Positions 53,690 to 62,790 of a stretch of DNA of 64,000 nt are shown in pieces (the stretch's first letter is position 1; the number at the start of each line of letters is the position of its first letter). The stretch lies in NCBI RefSeq assembly GCF_009674765.1, contig NZ_WKKF01000001.1, forward strand, positions 558,001 through 622,000, read 5' to 3'. The position numbers were made by a program, and so were the translations under genes. The DNA is from Metabacillus idriensis (GTDB lineage Bacteria; Bacillota; Bacilli; Bacillales; Bacillaceae). Below the pieces are notes generated by a model. The model searched no databases. It worked only from the letters and a program-made list of their open reading frames with translations, and was not told the origin of the DNA.

Positions 53690-54015
53690 TACAGAAATTT
53701 AAAAAGAATGGGATTATGAGAGAAACGCAAAAGAGTCTACAGATTATGTCCCAGGTTCTCATTATAATGCTAGTTGGATTTGTTCTAACAACGCCGAACA
53801 TCGTTGGACAGCCGAGATTAGATTTCGCAACAAAGGTGCTAAATGCCCTTGTTGTATAAATAAAAAGGTATCCAATGTTAATAACCTTGCTGTCTTAAAC
53901 CCTAAGCTTGCAGCAGAATAGCGATGTAACACCTGAACAAGTTGTGGCTGGTGCTGGTAAAACGGTTTGGTGGAAATGTTCCAAACACCCAACGCACGAA
54001 TGGATTCTTTATTGA
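53690..54015 (+). pseudogene. Broken DUF4379-like zinc-ribbon gene
   Basis: One frame reads EWDYERNAKESTDYVPGSHYNASWICSNNAEHRWTAEI and KCPCCINKK, with NNLAVLNPKLAAE then a stop. Directly after, DVTPEQVVAGAGKTVWWKCSKHPTHEWIL resumes and stops at 54015. The repeated W-x-C-x(n)-HEW pattern with CPCC is typical of DUF4379 treble-clef repeats. A small deletion after LAAE and missing ends make it non-functional. Confidence 0.75.
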
Positions 54016-54080
54016 ATTTTTGATTAATTATAAAGGATATATCCAATATTTGTTAAAATAAGAACAAAGGAGGAATTTTA

Positions 54081-55001
54081 ATGGATTTTTCAATCCTTGA
54101 AAAAGAATTACGAAAAGAAAAAATCAACGCCGTTGTATTTTCTCAAAACTCAAGTGTAATTTTTGAATATTATAAAAATAGAAAACAACAAGATAAACTT
54201 CATAAATTGAACTCTTGTACTAAAAGCATCATGTCCATTCTTATCGGAATTGCACTTGATAAAGGATACCTTTCATCCCTTGATGAACCTTTATACCATT
54301 TCTTCCCTGAAATTTTTGAGCAGCAACCCGATAAGCGGAAAATGTATCTCACCATGCGAGATATCATTACCATGACGGATGGCTTAGACTTTCCAGAGTT
54401 CGGGGAATGGAATTGCTTCGCCCCCATGATTTATCACAGTGATATCGTAAAGTTCGTCATAGACCGCCCCTTAATCCATGAAATCGGAACTCATATGAAC
54501 TATAACTCCGGCTGCTCCCATATTTTATCTGCCATCATAAAACAGGTGACAGGCATGACAACCGAGGAGTTTGCAATAAAACACCTCTTTGCTCCTTTAG
54601 GCATTAAAGAATATCAATGGTACAAAGACAAGATGAACATCCATAAAGGTGCAGATGGATTGGTCCTGAAAATCGGGGACATGCAGAAAATCGGACAGTT
54701 GATGCTGCAAAAGGGGATGTATAATGAAAAACGGATTGTAACTTCAGAGTGGATTTCACAATCAACGAAACCCAACCTCATGACATATGACTACATCGGT
54801 TATTACGGTATGCATTGGTGGGTCAACAAACTAGATAGAAATAAGGACTTTTCAAAAGAGAACACCTTCTATTTCGCATTGGGTTTCGGTGGTCAATATA
54901 TTATCATTGTCCCTCAGAGCGAAACAGTCATCACTATAACAAGCGATATCTACGAAGACAGTTTAAGACCAATGAGAATAATAGAAAGTCACCTAAATTA
55001 A
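54081..55001 (+). CDS. Serine hydrolase (class C beta-lactamase family)
   Basis: 306 residues of the beta-lactamase-related hydrolase family. The active-site SxxK is in LNSCTKSIMSILIG, the YxN motif in HMNYNSGCSHIL, and a C-terminal FALGFGGQYIIIV stands where HxG-type residues are found. No signal peptide, so it is cytoplasmic. GGAGG precedes the ATG. Likely an esterase or peptidase rather than a true beta-lactamase. It lies intact within the scar region between attR and the partial att copy. Confidence 0.82.
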   Translation: MDFSILEKELRKEKINAVVFSQNSSVIFEYYKNRKQQDKLHKLNSCTKSIMSILIGIALDKGYLSSLDEPLYHFFPEIFEQQPDKRKMYLTMRDIITMTDGLDFPEFGEWNCFAPMIYHSDIVKFVIDRPLIHEIGTHMNYNSGCSHILSAIIKQVTGMTTEEFAIKHLFAPLGIKEYQWYKDKMNIHKGADGLVLKIGDMQKIGQLMLQKGMYNEKRIVTSEWISQSTKPNLMTYDYIGYYGMHWWVNKLDRNKDFSKENTFYFALGFGGQYIIIVPQSETVITITSDIYEDSLRPMRIIESHLN

Positions 55002-55137
55002 AAGTCTGCGTTAGCGATAAAAAAAGAATCTTTCTAAAAAAAATTATAAAGGTATTAAATAGACTTTTTAAGAAAGCTAAAATAAAGTAATTAATCAAAT
55101 AATAGATTGATAACGAAAATAAGTACGAACGATAAAT

Positions 55138-55348
55138 TCCTGGCACAGGGAAAAGACTCCACCGATTGAGAGGGTCTTTCGAAGAAGATTGTTCCGAAGC
55201 TCCTTCTTAGAGTAAGCCAAAACTTGCCGATTAAACCCCGTTACAGGTTTTAAAGAGACTGCTACTTTTAATCAGTAACTAGGGTGGTACCGCAGGTTTT
55301 AAGCACTCGTCCCTTAGACAAGAAAGTCTATGGGATGGGTGTTTTTTG
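55138..55348 (+). ncRNA. T-box leader with no gene behind it
   Basis: The T-box sequence AGGGTGGTACCGC is at 55281-55293, preceded by stem-loop elements (AGAGTAAGCC, CCCCGTTACAGG) and followed by a terminator CACTCGTCCC/GGGATGGGTG at 55304-55348. T-boxes sense uncharged tRNA and control aminoacyl-tRNA synthetase or amino-acid genes in cis. Here the next 280 bases have no gene in this direction. A possible promoter (TTGATA near 55107) lies upstream. The specifier codon could not be read with confidence. Confidence 0.9.
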
Positions 55349-55531
55349 GAGTCTATGCGATGTATTTATTTGGAAAGTTTAAGGGGGAGTTATCACTTAA
55401 AGCTTGTTAAAACTGATGAATCTAGAAAGTTACTTTTCGATTTGTGGTTAATATGACAACGTACAGGACGCACGGAAGCAAGAGTCAAAATTGATCCAGG
55501 AATATAAAAAAATAGGTCTGGCAGAAAAATA
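55349..55531. other. Gap behind the orphan T-box
   Basis: A 16-codon frame (MYLFGKFKGELSLKAC) starts just after the T-box terminator and stops at once; no remnant of a synthetase or transporter can be seen. The regulated gene appears to have been lost. Confidence 0.45.
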
Positions 55532-55577
55532 AGCCGATATTATGCAACTCTGTATAAAAAGCTGCATAATATCGGCT
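55532..55577 (-). terminator. Terminator of the DUF4153-like gene
   Basis: A 15-bp perfect stem (AGCCGATATTATGCA with TGCATAATATCGGCT), followed on the minus strand by TTATTTTTC. Confidence 0.8.
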
Positions 55578-55633
55578 CTAAGGATTTTATACGTTATTGA
55601 AGATTAGCTTTTCGTTACATTAACAGAGCCTTT

Positions 55634-56881
55634 CTAATTAAAAATTATAGGAAAAGTAAATGTAACGAAAGCTGCCCAAAGTCCGTAGACCGGCAAATAC
55701 TTAGTAACGGCATCTTGGATAGTTGAAGGTCCGGATTTGTTTTGTAGAAAACGCATATAGGAGAGCATAATCCAAATTAGATTTGCCCAGATAAGTATGT
55801 TTACTCCTAAAACAGCAAGTCTATTAGGCGTAATCCCATAAGAAGAAAGCCTGAACATGATAGCTGACAAAGCCACACTGTCAATGATAAGCGCAAGAAC
55901 AATTAAGGCAAAATTTATATAATCTGAAATGTTCTTTTTCTCGTCTGAGTCGCTCTCGGTAATGGAAAATATGGTAACGGCCAATACGCCAAGGAGTATT
56001 CCGTTGAAGGCTATCAGGAAATTGCGGTCCAAGAATGGATTTTTTCCGACCCATATAACTGTTATAAGATAGACCACCAATGTGACCAGGACAAGAGGAC
56101 TAAAAATTTTAGCTATATATGGTGTAATATTCTTAGCAAGTTTAAGATTCATTGATACCAGGTATGCAGCCACAATAGCGAGAGCGGCAGCACCAAATAA
56201 AACGACATTACTAAAATAGAAGACTTCAATATTCAAGCCAACAAAGCTAAATAACTGCATGGTTAATGCTGCTAGTACCATTCCGCTAACTGCCATGCTG
56301 GCATAGAGAATACAATATTCCAAATTAAATTTAATATAGGCTAATCTTGTACTGCCTTTTGAATATTCATTTCCTGTAAATGCAAGCCCTACCAATACCC
56401 ATAAGAATATGGGAAGGTGTAAATAAGCAAGGATAATACTGTCTTTATAATTTAATGGCAGCATATTAAGATAAAACCCGGAAATTAGGAACAACGCTGC
56501 AAGGGAATAAATAACACTTTTTTTCGGAGTATTATTGTAAACAAAATAGGCAGCAATAAAGGGAATTATTCCATAAGCCAGGTTAATTGGAGCAATTGCT
56601 TCCTGTTCGACAAAATGGAAAATGATCCTGGTGCTAATCCCGGCCAGAATGGCTAAAATGCCCATGAATAAGAAACCTTTTTGAAGCAAGGAAGATTTTT
56701 CTGTATTTGCCGTCTCCTTGAAATGCAATCTTTCATACCATACGCCAAGAACCTGAGAATCAGGATTTTGTTCCCATGCGTGTGAGAATGCCTTTTTAAA
56801 AGTTTTCGGGTCTTTTCTATACATTCTCTCCAGCTCATGAGGGTTAGCAATATTTTCAATAATCAAAGTGTTAATGTCCAT
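55634..56881 (-). CDS. Multi-pass membrane protein, DUF4153-like
   Basis: 415 residues: about 70 soluble residues (LERMYRKDPKTFKKAFSHAW), then 11-12 membrane helices. The overall plan resembles DUF4153 proteins, which often sit beside an HTH and a DUF2975 gene, as here. Function unknown. AGGGGAGG precedes the ATG. Confidence 0.6.
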   Translation of the reverse strand: MDINTLIIENIANPHELERMYRKDPKTFKKAFSHAWEQNPDSQVLGVWYERLHFKETANTEKSSLLQKGFLFMGILAILAGISTRIIFHFVEQEAIAPINLAYGIIPFIAAYFVYNNTPKKSVIYSLAALFLISGFYLNMLPLNYKDSIILAYLHLPIFLWVLVGLAFTGNEYSKGSTRLAYIKFNLEYCILYASMAVSGMVLAALTMQLFSFVGLNIEVFYFSNVVLFGAAALAIVAAYLVSMNLKLAKNITPYIAKIFSPLVLVTLVVYLITVIWVGKNPFLDRNFLIAFNGILLGVLAVTIFSITESDSDEKKNISDYINFALIVLALIIDSVALSAIMFRLSSYGITPNRLAVLGVNILIWANLIWIMLSYMRFLQNKSGPSTIQDAVTKYLPVYGLWAAFVTFTFPIIFN

Positions 56882-56928
56882 AGTTATACCTCCCCTAATA
56901 ATTGTTATATTAATTTTCCTTGATTCAT

Positions 56929-57144
56929 TTAACTGTCTTCGTCACTTTTGTATTCTAAAATATCTCCAGGCTGACATTCTAAAGCCTTACAAATTGCCTC
57001 TAAAGTGGATAATCGAATCGCTTTTGCCTTTCCATTTTTCAATATAGAAAGGTTCGCCATTGTTATTCCAACCTTTTCCGAAAGTTCTGTTACGCTCATT
57101 TTCCTTTTTGCTAACATCACATCAATATTGATTATAATTGCCAT
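56929..57144 (-). CDS. YozG-type XRE regulator
   Basis: 71 residues; the whole protein is an HTH of the Cro/CI type (MLAKRKMSVTELSEKVGITMANLSILKNGKAKAIRLSTLEAICKALECQPGDILEYK). This small type is usually co-encoded with a DUF2975 membrane protein, the case here with a short gap. It may regulate the operon in response to a membrane signal. Confidence 0.88.
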   Translation of the reverse strand: MAIIINIDVMLAKRKMSVTELSEKVGITMANLSILKNGKAKAIRLSTLEAICKALECQPGDILEYKSDEDS

Positions 57145-57155
57145 TGTTATTCACC

Positions 57156-57647
57156 TCAGACCGTTAAATCATTTTCTGATTTGATAGTAATTGCTTCTTG
57201 TAAAAGTTTTTGGAGAACAGCCGCAAAGACTGCGATAATCATCGAAGCAAAAGGAACAACCAATCCGACAAAGATAACTCCTGGTGCGTCGTCTACTTCC
57301 GCAAAGATATAGAAGAGCGGCCAAACTAGCACATGCAAAATACTGATTGTGATGGCACAGTATTTGATTTTCTTTAAAGCTTTTACAGATAAATCGGAGA
57401 AAGCTTTATTTTTGTCAATATAGCGTAAGAGTTTGAAAGCTTGATACAAAGCAAAGTAAAAAGGTATCGCCGATGCATCAAAAGCGATGAAAACGAGATA
57501 TTTTATAAAAGCAAACTCTGGAAGCAATTTTGCTGCAAGATTCGCCATCTCAGGCACCAAAAAGATGCACAGAGCAAGAACTGGGACTCCTAAAAGAATA
57601 ACAGCTAATTTTAAAAACAACGTTGTTACTTTTTCCATAAAAAGCAC
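57156..57647 (-). CDS. DUF2975 membrane protein
   Basis: 163 residues with four membrane helices (about 8-30, 45-70, 95-120, 125-150) and the segment KNKAFSDLSVKALKKIKYCAITIS typical of DUF2975. It leads the leftward operon with the YozG-type regulator and the DUF4153-like protein. AGGTG precedes the ATG. Confidence 0.85.
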   Translation of the reverse strand: MLFMEKVTTLFLKLAVILLGVPVLALCIFLVPEMANLAAKLLPEFAFIKYLVFIAFDASAIPFYFALYQAFKLLRYIDKNKAFSDLSVKALKKIKYCAITISILHVLVWPLFYIFAEVDDAPGVIFVGLVVPFASMIIAVFAAVLQKLLQEAITIKSENDLTV

Positions 57648-57812
57648 CTCACTTATTTATTCTGATTTTGATTTTAATATATATTTTATTGTTTTACAAT
57701 AAATTTTTATTCATTTGGATAATATATTTATTGTAGATTTTGTTAAGCAAAAATAAAAAGCATTCCTCATTCAAAGAAATGCTCTATAACTTTAAACCAT
57801 TAAATTTATAAC

Positions 57813-58089
57813 TTGTACAGCGAAAGGATTCAATTAATTATAGTGAATGAAATCGATCGACTGAAACTGCAACACTTAGAGCAACTTCGTGACATCTATG
57901 ATCAACATGACTTAGCCATGATATTCAACTGGATGCCAGGGATTGAAAAAAGGTTAGCACGTTATCCCCAGCTTTACACACGGCACACGCATTGGTTTTG
58001 CTCATGAATTTCAGAAACTCAGTAAAGACGAGATGCACCAGTCACAAACGGTAACTTTAGACTCATTCACCGTCTGGACCAGAATGCTG
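57813..58089 (+). pseudogene. Fragment of a transposition ATPase (AAA, TniB/IstB-like)
   Basis: IIVNEIDRLKLQHLEQLRDIYDQ and MPGIEKRLARYPQLYTR match the Walker-B/sensor region of AAA ATPases that serve transposases. After YTR a duplicated CACGC shifts the frame; the next frame continues RIGFAHEFQKLSKDEMHQ. The N-terminal P-loop and the remainder are gone. It is a transposon relic. Confidence 0.75.
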
Positions 58090-58101
58090 CTCACAGGTCA
58101 T
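58090..58101 (+). repeat. 12-bp partial copy of the tRNA-Val 3' end (old att site?)
   Basis: CTCACAGGTCAT equals the last 12 bases of the 47-bp att repeat. A terminator follows at once, as would be expected at the original end of the tRNA unit. Confidence 0.45.
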
Positions 58102-58112
58102 ACTAAAGAGAA

Positions 58113-58147
58113 AAACCACTTCGCATTTTGTGTGAGGTGGTTTTTTT
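58113..58147 (+). terminator. Terminator at the far end of the scar
   Basis: AAACCACTTCGCA/TGTGAGGTGGTTT followed by T7. Its AACCACTTC..GAGGTGGTTTTTTTG form closely resembles the hairpin at 39894-39929. Confidence 0.8.
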
Positions 58148-58300
58148 GTTATTGATCTCAAATTCTGGAGCAGATGGAATTAGGATTTTTTACTTTGACT
58201 TAAAAATAAAGAAGTTCAAGTTATAAAGGATAAAAGCTCTTTAATTCTTGTATAATATGGATGAAATATCATTAGGAGATGAAAGTTAGGAGAAAAAGAG

Positions 58301-59467
58301 ATGCCGTTAGAAAAATTGATTGACCGCAGAAAAACACATTCTGTTAAATGGTACATAGAGGATCAAGATATGATTCCATTATGCATTGCAGATATGGATT
58401 TTCAAGTTTCAGAAGAAATAGTCAATGCTATAAGTCAAAAAGCAGCGCACGGAATATATGGGTATAGTACATTTTGTGAACGTTATTATGATGCTGTTCA
58501 ATATTGGTGGAAAACACAGTACGATTGGGAGTTAAAACGCGAGTGGATTTCTTTTAGCCCGGGTATTATTCCTGGAATAAATTTATTATTACAAGCTTTA
58601 ACAAAGCCAGGTGATGCTGTGATCGTGCAGGATCCAGTATATTATCCTTTCTTTTCAACGATTGAAACACAAGGTTGTACATTATTAAGTAATTCTCTTA
58701 TCTATTCTAATGGTACATATACAATGAATTTTGAAGACTTTGAGGAAAAAGCATCCCGCCCCAATACGAAAATATTTATTTTGTGCAGCCCTCACAATCC
58801 AGTTGGAAGAGTTTGGACCAAGGAGGAATTGCGAAAGATTGGAGAAATTTGCGAGAAACATGATGTTTATGTTATTTCAGATGAAATGCATGGAGATTTA
58901 ACTTACTCTGGATATAAACATACACCTTTTGCAACAGTTCATCCCGGCCATTTAATGTTTTCGATTACATGTGCAGCCCCCAGCAAAACATTTAATATTG
59001 CAGGAATGCAAAGCTCTATCTTTATTATTCCGAATAAAGTAGTGAAAGAAAAATATGAAACGCTTTTAATGGGATACGGATTAATGCGTCCAAATGCTTT
59101 TGCTGTGGAAGGAACGATTGCCGCCTACTATAAAGGGTTGCCTTGGCTTCAAGATGTAAGAAGTTATTTAGAATGTAATCTCCAGTACGTATGTTCCTTT
59201 TTAGAAGATAATATACCGTCCATTAAAGTGGTGAAACCTGAAGCGACCCATTTGATTTGGCTGGATTGCCGTGATCTGGGTATTCCGCATGAAGAGTTGC
59301 ATCATTTCTTTTTAGAACATGCAAGAGTCCGCCTTGATGAAGGAATGAAATTCGGTAAAGGCGGGTATGGGTTTGAACGTATAAATATTGCATGTCCTCG
59401 TGAGGTCTTAACGGAAGCTTTACTTAGAATGAAAGCTGCTGTAAAAGGAAAAGAAGGAACCTGCTGA
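58301..59467 (+). CDS. PatB/MalY-family aminotransferase/C-S lyase
   Basis: 388 residues of PLP fold type I. The PLP lysine lies in AAPSKTFNIAGMQ, DEMHGDL holds the cofactor Asp, SPHNPVGRVW the substrate loop, and ADMDFQVSE is typical of the MalY/PatB subgroup that cleaves cystathionine or related C-S bonds, or transaminates. AGGAGA precedes the ATG. It is followed 57 bases later by cutC on the same strand. Confidence 0.9.
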   Translation: MPLEKLIDRRKTHSVKWYIEDQDMIPLCIADMDFQVSEEIVNAISQKAAHGIYGYSTFCERYYDAVQYWWKTQYDWELKREWISFSPGIIPGINLLLQALTKPGDAVIVQDPVYYPFFSTIETQGCTLLSNSLIYSNGTYTMNFEDFEEKASRPNTKIFILCSPHNPVGRVWTKEELRKIGEICEKHDVYVISDEMHGDLTYSGYKHTPFATVHPGHLMFSITCAAPSKTFNIAGMQSSIFIIPNKVVKEKYETLLMGYGLMRPNAFAVEGTIAAYYKGLPWLQDVRSYLECNLQYVCSFLEDNIPSIKVVKPEATHLIWLDCRDLGIPHEELHHFFLEHARVRLDEGMKFGKGGYGFERINIACPREVLTEALLRMKAAVKGKEGTC

Positions 59468-59523
59468 CGTTTTCGCTGGCGGGTTTGTATTTATTTGAGG
59501 AAAAATGATAGGAGGGCATAAAT

Positions 59524-60207
59524 ATGATTATTGAAGCTATATCAGATTCACTTGAAGATGCAAAAATTGCACAATCAGCGGGTGCCGATCGAATCGAATT
59601 AGTCACTGGATTGATGGAAGGAGGGCTGACTCCTAGTTATGGCTTGATTAGAAGTGTCTGCAGCGGATTAACGATTCCCGTGAATGTGATGATTCGCCCG
59701 CATAGCCGGAGCTTTTGTTATTCTGATGAAGACTTGAATATTATGTTAGAAGATATTGAAATCTGCCGGAAATTAGGTGCAGCTGGAGTTGTATTTGGTG
59801 TTCTTACAAATGAGAAAAAAATAGATGAAGAAAAGCTTACTAAGTTAATACAAGCTTCAAAAGGGTTAGATATTACCTTTCACCGCGCGTTTGACGAGGC
59901 CAATCATCTGGCAACAGCTTTAGGAGTGCTTCAGAAGTACCCTGAGATAACTAGAGTACTCACATCTGGCAGCAAAGATAAAGCTACAGAAGCAATAGAA
60001 GAGCTGAGTCAGCTAGCAGATCTATCAGCCGGAACGGGTCTTTCAATTATGGCAGGATCAGGGTTAACCCCTCAAAACTTACCTGCATTCTTAGAAAAAG
60101 TGAACGTGAGAGAAGTTCACTTTGGTTCGGGTATCCGTTTTGAATCAAGCTATATGAATCCAATTGATCCAAATAAATTAAAAGCAATCAAGAAAATTGT
60201 TTCATAA
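59524..60207 (+). CDS. cutC: CutC-family protein
   Basis: 227 residues, TIM-barrel CutC type: AQSAGADRIELVTGLMEGGLTPSYGLI, VNVMIRPHSRSFCYSDEDL, ITFHRAFDEANH, and LTSGSKDKA are the family signatures. CutC was named for copper tolerance in E. coli but the real activity is doubtful. AGGAGGG precedes the ATG. Confidence 0.93.
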   Translation: MIIEAISDSLEDAKIAQSAGADRIELVTGLMEGGLTPSYGLIRSVCSGLTIPVNVMIRPHSRSFCYSDEDLNIMLEDIEICRKLGAAGVVFGVLTNEKKIDEEKLTKLIQASKGLDITFHRAFDEANHLATALGVLQKYPEITRVLTSGSKDKATEAIEELSQLADLSAGTGLSIMAGSGLTPQNLPAFLEKVNVREVHFGSGIRFESSYMNPIDPNKLKAIKKIVS

Positions 60208-60313
60208 AAAAAGAGTGGAAATAGTATGTCCATCAGAATTCGCTTTTTCCTGATTTTAGAGACATTTAAAGTGAGGAATACAATCCTCAATCTAACGTTC
60301 TAACAGGAACAAA

Positions 60314-60347
60314 AAGACTGCAGACATTCCTAAATGACTGCAGTCTT
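60314..60347 (-). terminator. Terminator of the tat genes
   Basis: AAGACTGCAG pairs with CTGCAGTCTT across a 14-base loop; on the minus strand it is followed by TTT. Confidence 0.75.
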
Positions 60348-60355
60348 CTGTTCGT

Positions 60356-61102
60356 TTATGATGTTTTTTTCATTGGAATCACGGTCTCAGGCTGCTTCGG
60401 ATGTTTTTTTCGATATACGAATTTGGATAAGGTCACGCTGATTTCATATAAGACGAATAGAGGTACGATTACTAGAATATCTGAAATAAGATCAGGGGGA
60501 GTGATGAAAATAGCAATCAGTGTAAGTAAAAAGTAAGAGATCTTTCTTGCTTTAGTGAGCAGCATCGGGTTAATGACACCAATTGAGGTAAGAAACATAG
60601 CTATTAAGGGTATTTCAAAAAGCAAACCAAATGGCAGTGTTAGGTTGATCATAAACTTGAAATATTTTTCTGCAGTAAACATGGTTTCAAATTGCCCTGC
60701 TGATAAGGAAAGTAAAAAACTTAGGACAAGCGGATAGACGACAAAATACCCGAATGACAGACCCGCAATAAATAAAGTAAACAACCCTGGAATGTAGGCT
60801 AACGCCGTTTTCCGTTCCTTTACAGTTAATGCAGGTTTTACAAACAGCCAAGTTTGATAAGCAGCAAGCGGAATGGTGAGTGCGATGGCAATGATCCCTG
60901 AAATCATAAAATAGACCCACAGGATTTCACTTGGTCCTAAAACAGCTAAGTCATGGCCTAGATCCCGAACCAGCCATTCGTATATTTCCTGTACATAAAG
61001 AAATGAACCGAATAATAGAATGGTAAAAAACACGAAGACAAAAATTATTCGTTTTCTTAGCTCTCCAAGGTGATTAACAAAAGATAACTCATTATTATTC
61101 AT
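60356..61102 (-). CDS. tatC: Sec-independent protein translocase TatC
   Basis: 248 residues with six membrane helices. Signature parts are HLGELRKRIIFVFVFF at the start and FVKPALTVKERK, with EIPLIAMFL later. It recognises twin-arginine signals and forms the translocase with TatA. The ATG at 61102 is chosen because GGGAG lies nine bases upstream. It is directly downstream of tatA and the Tat-signal metallophosphoesterase on the same strand. Confidence 0.95.
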   Translation of the reverse strand: MNNNELSFVNHLGELRKRIIFVFVFFTILLFGSFLYVQEIYEWLVRDLGHDLAVLGPSEILWVYFMISGIIAIALTIPLAAYQTWLFVKPALTVKERKTALAYIPGLFTLFIAGLSFGYFVVYPLVLSFLLSLSAGQFETMFTAEKYFKFMINLTLPFGLLFEIPLIAMFLTSIGVINPMLLTKARKISYFLLTLIAIFITPPDLISDILVIVPLFVLYEISVTLSKFVYRKKHPKQPETVIPMKKTS

Positions 61103-61168
61103 ATAAGCTTCTCCCTTTTTTGAAATAAGAGGAAGATGCAAACTTTGTGTTTACATCTTCCGGAATTT

Positions 61169-61348
61169 TTACTTAGTTTGGCTGTTATCTTCTTTTTCGT
61201 CTGACATGATATCCTTTGCTGAGTTCTTAAATTCTCTTAATGTATTTCCGAATGCACGGCCGATTTCCGGTAGCTTAGATGGTCCAAATACGATAAGAGC
61301 GATAATCAGAATAAGGATTAGACCAGGGACACCTATATTTTGCAGCAA
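61169..61348 (-). CDS. tatA: Tat translocase subunit TatA
   Basis: 59 residues: one membrane helix ([12 protein letters not shown]), the [17 protein letters not shown] hinge and amphipathic helix, and a charged tail. TTG start at 61348 behind GGAGG. The FGP motif is diagnostic. It pairs with tatC 66 bases downstream, a minimal Gram-positive Tat system. Confidence 0.93.
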   Translation of the reverse strand: MLQNIGVPGLILILIIALIVFGPSKLPEIGRAFGNTLREFKNSAKDIMSDEKEDNSQTK

Positions 61349-61417
61349 GATAATTCCTCCATTTTTTTCAATTTTTTTCTGGCTCTTTTCGTAAGGTATG
61401 CTGCTTTTTAGCAGTCA

Positions 61418-61445
61418 GTAAAAAATCGGGTTTTGGATTTTTTAC
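61418..61445 (-). other. Hairpin between the metallophosphoesterase and tatA genes
   Basis: GTAAAAAATC/GATTTTTTAC, a 10-bp AT-rich stem with an eight-base loop. It could reduce read-through from the phosphoesterase gene into tatA-tatC. Low certainty. Confidence 0.4.
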
Positions 61446-61575
61446 AGTATTCATCGTATCTATATTAATAACCGTATCAGCCAATCTTCGGAAAAGAGCA
61501 CGACAGGACTTCTATACGTAAACAATATCAATACGGAAAACGACAATCTTTTCGAAAACAGCCTTTTTATAAGAA

Positions 61576-62790
61576 TTAGCTGTTCGGCATTTTTTCCTTC
61601 TCTTCCGTATCTAAAGGCAGAGGATTCATACTTTGATCATTCGCAGTTAAATCAATTCCATAGTCCTTAGCGAAAACCATATGTGTTTCAACAAGTACGC
61701 CTTCTTTGTTTTCATCTAAATTGAATACTCGAGCTCCGCGAAGTCTATTTCTTTGAGCACCTGAAAGTCCGTAAGTGCCAAAGCCTGTGTTTCCGGCGTA
61801 TCCAAGCAGAATTCCATAATAATTGCCGCAGTATGTGTTCACATGATCATGTCCGCAGAAAACTCCTTTAACGTCTCCACGCTCTAGCATGGCTGAAAAT
61901 AAACCGCCGTTTACTGGTCCAGGACATTCATCTTCATTTCGTTCTCCAACAATTTGGTGTTTTGCCACTGCAAGCTCATGGCTTGCTTGTGTTCTTACAT
62001 CTACGCCTCCATGCCACATAAAACGATGCTCCCATAAAGGAATATGTATGAACACAAGTGAAGGTACTTTATAACCGTACTGCCTTTCAAGTTTTTTAGA
62101 TTGTTCATAATACCAGTTCACCTGATTAAAACGGAGCCAGTCCCAAGTCGGATATCCCTTAAAATCTTGCCCGGCGATTTGTGATGGAGCATATCTGCCG
62201 CTGTCAAGCAGCCATAGGTTGAATGCAGCTTTATTGCCTTTTGAATGTCTAATGACGAGGTTCATGTTACCTGTACCAGTTAGGCCTTTTTCACCTGGCT
62301 CGTTCATATTATATTTGTAAGTCATATAAAATTGAAGCATCGCTTTTTCGTCCATTCCGCTCTTTGGAGTGGAATCTTCATCATGGTTTCCAAACGTAAC
62401 CGCCCACTTAATTCCTCTTTTTTCCATCGGTTGAGCAACATTATTCAGGGCTTGCTTCATTTCTAGTTCTGAATCACAGCCTGATGAAATATTGTCACCG
62501 TTCAGTACTACAAAATCAGGTTTTTCAGAATCAAGGACTTTTTCCATCAGTTCAAGTGTCCTGCGATCAATTCGCTCATCATCCTGAGTATCGTTAAATT
62601 GAACGACCTTAAACTTTCCATTTGAGTTGAAGTGAAGCTTAGCATTTGGTTTTTTTTCAGCATGTACAGTGTTCGTCAATAAATTCCCGGGAAGCCCCGT
62701 AGTCGCAAGTGTTAAAGCGAGTGTACTCATTCCGCCTATTTTTATAAAACTCCTTCTGTCTAATCCCTTTTGCTGATCTTGATTACCCAT
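61576..62790 (-). CDS. Twin-arginine exported calcineurin-like metallophosphoesterase
   Basis: 404 residues. The Tat signal (1-44) has DRRSFIKIGG with Arg12-Arg13, then a hydrophobic part and an Ala-containing cleavage region (VHA). The phosphoesterase metal motifs follow: QFNDTQDD, LNGDNISSG, TFGNHDED, and GHDHVNTYCGN. It cleaves phosphoesters outside the cell; the substrate is unknown. It sits upstream of tatA-tatC as phoD does in B. subtilis, suggesting a dedicated cargo. GGAGG precedes the ATG. Confidence 0.93.
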   Translation of the reverse strand: MGNQDQQKGLDRRSFIKIGGMSTLALTLATTGLPGNLLTNTVHAEKKPNAKLHFNSNGKFKVVQFNDTQDDERIDRRTLELMEKVLDSEKPDFVVLNGDNISSGCDSELEMKQALNNVAQPMEKRGIKWAVTFGNHDEDSTPKSGMDEKAMLQFYMTYKYNMNEPGEKGLTGTGNMNLVIRHSKGNKAAFNLWLLDSGRYAPSQIAGQDFKGYPTWDWLRFNQVNWYYEQSKKLERQYGYKVPSLVFIHIPLWEHRFMWHGGVDVRTQASHELAVAKHQIVGERNEDECPGPVNGGLFSAMLERGDVKGVFCGHDHVNTYCGNYYGILLGYAGNTGFGTYGLSGAQRNRLRGARVFNLDENKEGVLVETHMVFAKDYGIDLTANDQSMNPLPLDTEEKEKMPNS

